Of a DNA stretch of 64,000 nt, positions 61,027-64,000 are shown piece by piece. The translations under genes and the position numbers were made by a program. Source of the stretch: Chitinispirillaceae bacterium (GTDB taxonomy: Bacteria; Fibrobacterota; Chitinivibrionia; Chitinivibrionales; Chitinispirillaceae); NCBI GenBank assembly GCA_016929595.1, contig JAFGIN010000151.1:1-64000 (forward strand). The letters are read 5' to 3'. The notes beneath the pieces were generated by a model. That model made no database searches. It saw only the letters and a list, made by a program, of their open reading frames with translations, and was not told the origin of the DNA. Position 1 is the first letter of the stretch; each line of letters opens with the position of its first letter.

Positions 61027-62304
61027 CTATCTTGAATACTGGTTTGGAGAAGCCCTGCCATTCCTGGCACCTGCGTCCAGAAGCAGTTTCACTATTATAT
61101 GCTGCCTGTATGCAAGAGCGTAATCCAGCGCAGTCCGTCCCTTATCATTTTCAATATTGACACTGGCGCCGGAGGCTACAAGGAACTCAACTGCATTTCT
61201 GTGTCCATTTGCAGCAGCATACATCAGAGCGGTACCGAGGATTTTGTTCTGCACATCTATATCTGCACCATACATCAGAAGTTCCTCGATGACATTAACA
61301 TGACCTTTTGATGCTGCGATAATCAGAGCATTACTTCCATAACTGTTAACTTCATTAATATTTACAAATTTGGTCACGAGCAGTTCCCGGACTTTTTCAA
61401 TTTCACCATTTCTTGAATATGTCATCAACCGGGAGTATCCATCAGGGGTTTTCGTCAGCAGTACCTTTTCTAACTTTGTAAACCTGTTTTTCATCGCAAT
61501 CATTAGCGGGGTATCCTCATTGCGGTCTTTTACATTTACATCAGCACCAGATTCAAGCAGCATGGCTGCAACTGATATACGATTATACTTACAAGCAATA
61601 AGAAGCGGTGTATCACCTTTACTGTTAGAAAAGCTGCAGTCTGCACCACGATTGAGGAGCATGCGGACGAGAGCAGTATCGTTGCTGCCACATGCCAGAT
61701 GAAGAGCTGATATCCCGGATTCATCACGGGCATTAACATCTGCACCAGCATCGAGAAGTATCTTTACAATACCAGGTTTTTTCTTTTTCAAAGCACTTAA
61801 AAGCGGTGGGTTCGAAATGGAGTAAACATCTGCTCCATATTGAAGCAGTAGCGATACGGAAGCAGAATCACCATTTGCAATTGCAACTGCAAGTGGAGAA
61901 TTTCCAAGGGTATCGACAAGATTCACATTTGCGCCATGCAAAAGCAGAATATCAACCACCTGTGGGTATCTATTCTTTACAGCATAAAGAAGTGCTGTAG
62001 AGCCACCGTGATTCTGAATATCCGGATCCACTTTAAATCGCAGCAGCGACTCAACTACAACAAGACACCCTGAAGAGGCAGCCGACATAAGTACTGTTGT
62101 TCCGACACTATCCTGAATATCAGGATCAACACCACCGTGAAGAGCTTCATAGAGCAGATCTCTGTTGCACGTCCATATTGACTTTACCAGTTTTAAATAT
62201 GAGAGGGAATCATTTGCTGAAACTGTCGTATCTGAATAGTCAGCCTCAGCCGGGAGTACCAGGCAGCATAGAATAAGAGATAAAAGAAAGCCATTCAGCA
62301 TCAT
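61027..62304 (-). CDS. Secreted ankyrin-repeat protein
   Basis: 425 residues with a signal peptide (about 1-22, MLNGFLLSLILCCLVLPAEA). About eleven ankyrin repeats of 33 residues follow, such as DSVGTTVLMSAASSGCLVVV, HGGSTALLYAVKNRYPQVVD, DESGISALHLACGSNDTALV and NEDTPLMIAMKNRFTKLEKV. A shorter spacer near 275-300 (TKTPDGYSRLMTYSRNGEIE) splits the array. Periplasmic ankyrin proteins are scaffold modules; the partner is unknown. It is 17 bp after the Crp-like gene, so the two are co-transcribed. Confidence 0.82.
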   Translation of the reverse strand: MMLNGFLLSLILCCLVLPAEADYSDTTVSANDSLSYLKLVKSIWTCNRDLLYEALHGGVDPDIQDSVGTTVLMSAASSGCLVVVESLLRFKVDPDIQNHGGSTALLYAVKNRYPQVVDILLLHGANVNLVDTLGNSPLAVAIANGDSASVSLLLQYGADVYSISNPPLLSALKKKKPGIVKILLDAGADVNARDESGISALHLACGSNDTALVRMLLNRGADCSFSNSKGDTPLLIACKYNRISVAAMLLESGADVNVKDRNEDTPLMIAMKNRFTKLEKVLLTKTPDGYSRLMTYSRNGEIEKVRELLVTKFVNINEVNSYGSNALIIAASKGHVNVIEELLMYGADIDVQNKILGTALMYAAANGHRNAVEFLVASGASVNIENDKGRTALDYALAYRQHIIVKLLLDAGARNGRASPNQYSR

Positions 62305-62321
62305 TGCATACTTCCGAAATG

Positions 62322-62987
62322 TTAAATTACAGGTGATTCATCAACAGCGGTAAACAAATGTCCCGCTATCTCATCAATATCAGATTTCGAACTAAGTATA
62401 CATTTTGTTTTCTCGATTATTATAAAACCCTTTTGCTGCAATTTTTCGAGAATTTCTGCTATCTCAGTAAGTGGAATATTGAGTAGATCCATAATTTCAT
62501 TCTCAAGGAATTTCAAATTGATCTCATATCCGATAGAGCACGGGTCACAGTGCTGAGTATATGAAACCAGAGAAATGATAGCAGCTACATGTGCCGTCCG
62601 GTCACCTTCAATTGAACGGTTAATTTTAGAATCAACGGCACGCAATCTCTGGACAAGAATTAAAGCAATTTTTTTCAGGTAATCCGGAACTGAAGCTAGT
62701 ACCCTTTGAAATTCTGCTGCTGGAATAACGATTGCATCAGTGTCTTCAAGAGCATAACCGGAAGCGGTTCTCACGCCCCCATCAATTGAGGCTATCTCCC
62801 CGACAACCATGCCTTTGCCAACAGTATCAAGATCAATTTCAACATTTCCCTCAGTTTTAAAAATGCGAACAGACCCCTCCTGAATTATAAACAAATCCCT
62901 GGAGGTATCATTTTGTCTGAAAAGAAAACTACCTTTGTGGAATTGAACTACGTGACTTTGAACATCAGAACGGTTTGAATCGTTCAT
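62322..62987 (-). CDS. Crp/Fnr-like cyclic-nucleotide-binding regulator
   Basis: 221 residues. The N-terminal cNMP-binding barrel (about 10-125) has FHKGSFLFRQNDTSRDLFII, GSVRIFKTEGN and GMVVGEIASIDGGVRTASGY. A long dimer helix and a winged-helix C-terminus (NIPLTEIAEILEKLQQKGFI) follow. The phosphate-binding cassette lacks the usual R-S-A pattern of CRP (here GGVRTASG), so the ligand may not be cAMP. Near operon head, nine bases after the SPOR lipoprotein gene. Confidence 0.8.
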   Translation of the reverse strand: MNDSNRSDVQSHVVQFHKGSFLFRQNDTSRDLFIIQEGSVRIFKTEGNVEIDLDTVGKGMVVGEIASIDGGVRTASGYALEDTDAIVIPAAEFQRVLASVPDYLKKIALILVQRLRAVDSKINRSIEGDRTAHVAAIISLVSYTQHCDPCSIGYEINLKFLENEIMDLLNIPLTEIAEILEKLQQKGFIIIEKTKCILSSKSDIDEIAGHLFTAVDESPVI

Positions 62988-62996
62988 TGAAAAAGC

Positions 62997-63503
62997 TCAG
63001 TTTGAAGAAACGGACCGAGCAGTTACAATCCAGGCATCAGTATATCCATATTTTTTAACTCTTGACAAATACTTTTCAGTTTCTTCCCTGGATTTAAAAT
63101 CCCCTACATATAGCTTAAAAAATGGCGCATCATAGGAAAGAAAAAAAGGAAGATCAACCTTTCGTTCCATCATACGCTTCTGCTCCCTAAGCGATTCAAC
63201 ACTGCTTGAAGCAAACATCTGTATCCGATATCGTACTTCAAGACCAGCTACAGACTGTTCGACCGTCTGTATCACTGTCGGATTGATTTCTCTGCCAAAA
63301 TCCGCATTTGAAAGAGCAATTTCACCTGTACGATTTAATGTATCAAGGAATGTCTGACGTACACCTGCCATTGTCTCCGGGATAATTGGTACTGGTTTAT
63401 CAGTATCTTTTTCTATCGGATTTTCAACATTTCTGTTTACAACGGCTGGTGTACAGCTCAACAGCAACGCGAACGTGCCAATTATTAAAACGTTTTTATC
63501 CAT
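62997..63503 (-). CDS. SPOR-domain lipoprotein
   Basis: 168 residues. The signal NVLIIGTFALLLSC has a lipobox Cys at 17. A linker is followed by a SPOR domain (about 90-165): VRYRIQMFASSSVESLREQK and FKLYVGDFKSREETEKYLSR then VKKYGYTDAWIV. SPOR domains bind peptidoglycan stripped of stem peptides at division sites. The SpoIID-like lipoprotein elsewhere in the window has a matching substrate theme. First gene of its operon; its promoter faces the divergent gene at 63605. Confidence 0.83.
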   Translation of the reverse strand: MDKNVLIIGTFALLLSCTPAVVNRNVENPIEKDTDKPVPIIPETMAGVRQTFLDTLNRTGEIALSNADFGREINPTVIQTVEQSVAGLEVRYRIQMFASSSVESLREQKRMMERKVDLPFFLSYDAPFFKLYVGDFKSREETEKYLSRVKKYGYTDAWIVTARSVSSN

Positions 63504-63604
63504 CAGATGTTCTCCTCAGAGATGAAAGGGGGTACACAACCAATAAATAAGATCATATACTGTAAGTAACGAAAATAATACTTTGAATTTCAAAGGAAGT
63601 CAAC

Positions 63605-64000
63605 ATTTATAAATATAAAAACCAGATTGAGAAAATCCAAGAGAGAAGCAGCTTCAGTTTCACACAAAGCCGCATTGGAAGAGGATATTATGTAAAATTA
63701 CTACTCATTTTTTCAATCATTATCATCCTTACCTGGTTGAGCCGCCAGAATTTCTCCGATTTTCTGGAGAGCAGAAGGGAAATTACAGTATATATTAAAA
63801 ATGATTTAACTCTTCTAGCCTATGATGGTTTTGATCGTACTACGACTAAACGAATATTCTCAACAGACGGGGTTATTTCATTCTGTCATCAGGACCTGAA
63901 TCTGCCATCTTCCTGGGAACTTTTTTCAACATCGTTTGAAACAGACTTCAGTTGCGTAACAACACCACCTGAACACTGGTATATCTGCAATACTATGGAT
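63605..64000 (+). CDS. Membrane protein, partial (runs off the window), possible ATT start
   Basis: The frame is open from a TGA at 63584-63586 to the window end. It encodes a basic N-terminal stretch, a transmembrane helix (YVKLLLIFSIIIILTWL, about 63686-63736) and an extracytoplasmic part with NDLTLLAYDGFDRTTTKRIF. No ATG, GTG or TTG precedes the helix in frame. ATT 63605 has AAGGAAG at 63593-63599, five bases upstream, which would give a product beginning with M-YKYKNQIEKIQ. ATT starts are rare but used by infC. No family recognised, and the gene is cut by the window end. Confidence 0.45.
   Translation, partial: MYKYKNQIEKIQERSSFSFTQSRIGRGYYVKLLLIFSIIIILTWLSRQNFSDFLESRREITVYIKNDLTLLAYDGFDRTTTKRIFSTDGVISFCHQDLNLPSSWELFSTSFETDFSCVTTPPEHWYICNTMD

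Noticed and set aside
1-64000. CRISPR array, tRNA or rRNA genes
   Set aside because: No regularly spaced repeats, cloverleaf with a GGTTCRA-type arm, or rRNA-like sequence was found by eye; short tRNAs could still be missed without a search tool.

Overview
The window is 64 kb of an AT-rich bacterial chromosome. The likely host is a motile Gram-negative bacterium of the Fibrobacterota/FCB type, and this placement is an inference. It rests on a secreted propeller protein ending in a FlgD-like/Por-like C-terminal sorting domain, several lipoproteins, a complete flagellar export and motor operon, and GlnS together with GltX. No rRNA, tRNA, CRISPR array or intact mobile element was seen.

Region 1 (1-3.9 kb) is a decayed accessory patch. 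It holds a twice-frameshifted RhuM-like gene, an integron attC-like inverted repeat, an overlapping small-protein/nucleotidyltransferase pair resembling a toxin-antitoxin module, an aminoglycoside-phosphotransferase-like fragment, an XRE antitoxin fragment and an intact CPBP membrane protease. Two copies of a roughly 100-bp element with compensatory changes in two hairpins precede the RhuM and CPBP genes. Region 2 (4-14.6 kb) carries the propeller protein, a gltX-Dabb-glnS operon, a membrane Ser/Thr kinase facing a CopA copper ATPase, and an insertion-sequence scar.

Region 3 (14.7-32.2 kb, all on the minus strand) is a surface-polysaccharide locus. It starts with a WcaJ/WbaP-type sugar-phosphate transferase whose reading frame is broken at a run of 11 A. 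It continues with WbpB/WbpD/WbpE-like enzymes (2,3-diamino sugar synthesis), a deacetylase, four glycosyltransferases and a six-hairpin-barrel protein. Beyond a transposase scar lies an odd set: a PaaK-like adenylate-forming enzyme, a divergent HemB (porphobilinogen synthase family), a glycosyltransferase, an FAD oxidoreductase, a C-terminally short UbiD-like protein, a GINT1-like propeller protein and a hexapeptide acyltransferase. This HemB/UbiD/PaaK/FAD set is the best candidate in the window for an undescribed pathway, possibly making a non-sugar decoration for the polysaccharide.

Region 4 (32.4-37.3 kb, minus) has EndoQ, a SpoIID-family lipoprotein that seems to need a CTG start, def, yajC and a duplicated CsgG/FlgO-like secreted protein. 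Region 5 (37.7-60.8 kb, minus) is one nearly continuous flagellar operon: motE-like, fliK, flgD, TIGR02530, flgE, flbD, motA, motB, fliL, fliM, fliY/N, fliO, fliP, fliQ, fliR, flhB, a 656-residue Ig-repeat lipoprotein, flhA, flhF, flhG, a small membrane protein, fliA, a small basic protein and an HDOD protein. Region 6 (61-64 kb) has an ankyrin protein, a Crp-like regulator and a SPOR lipoprotein on the minus strand. A divergent membrane protein that may start at ATT runs off the right end.
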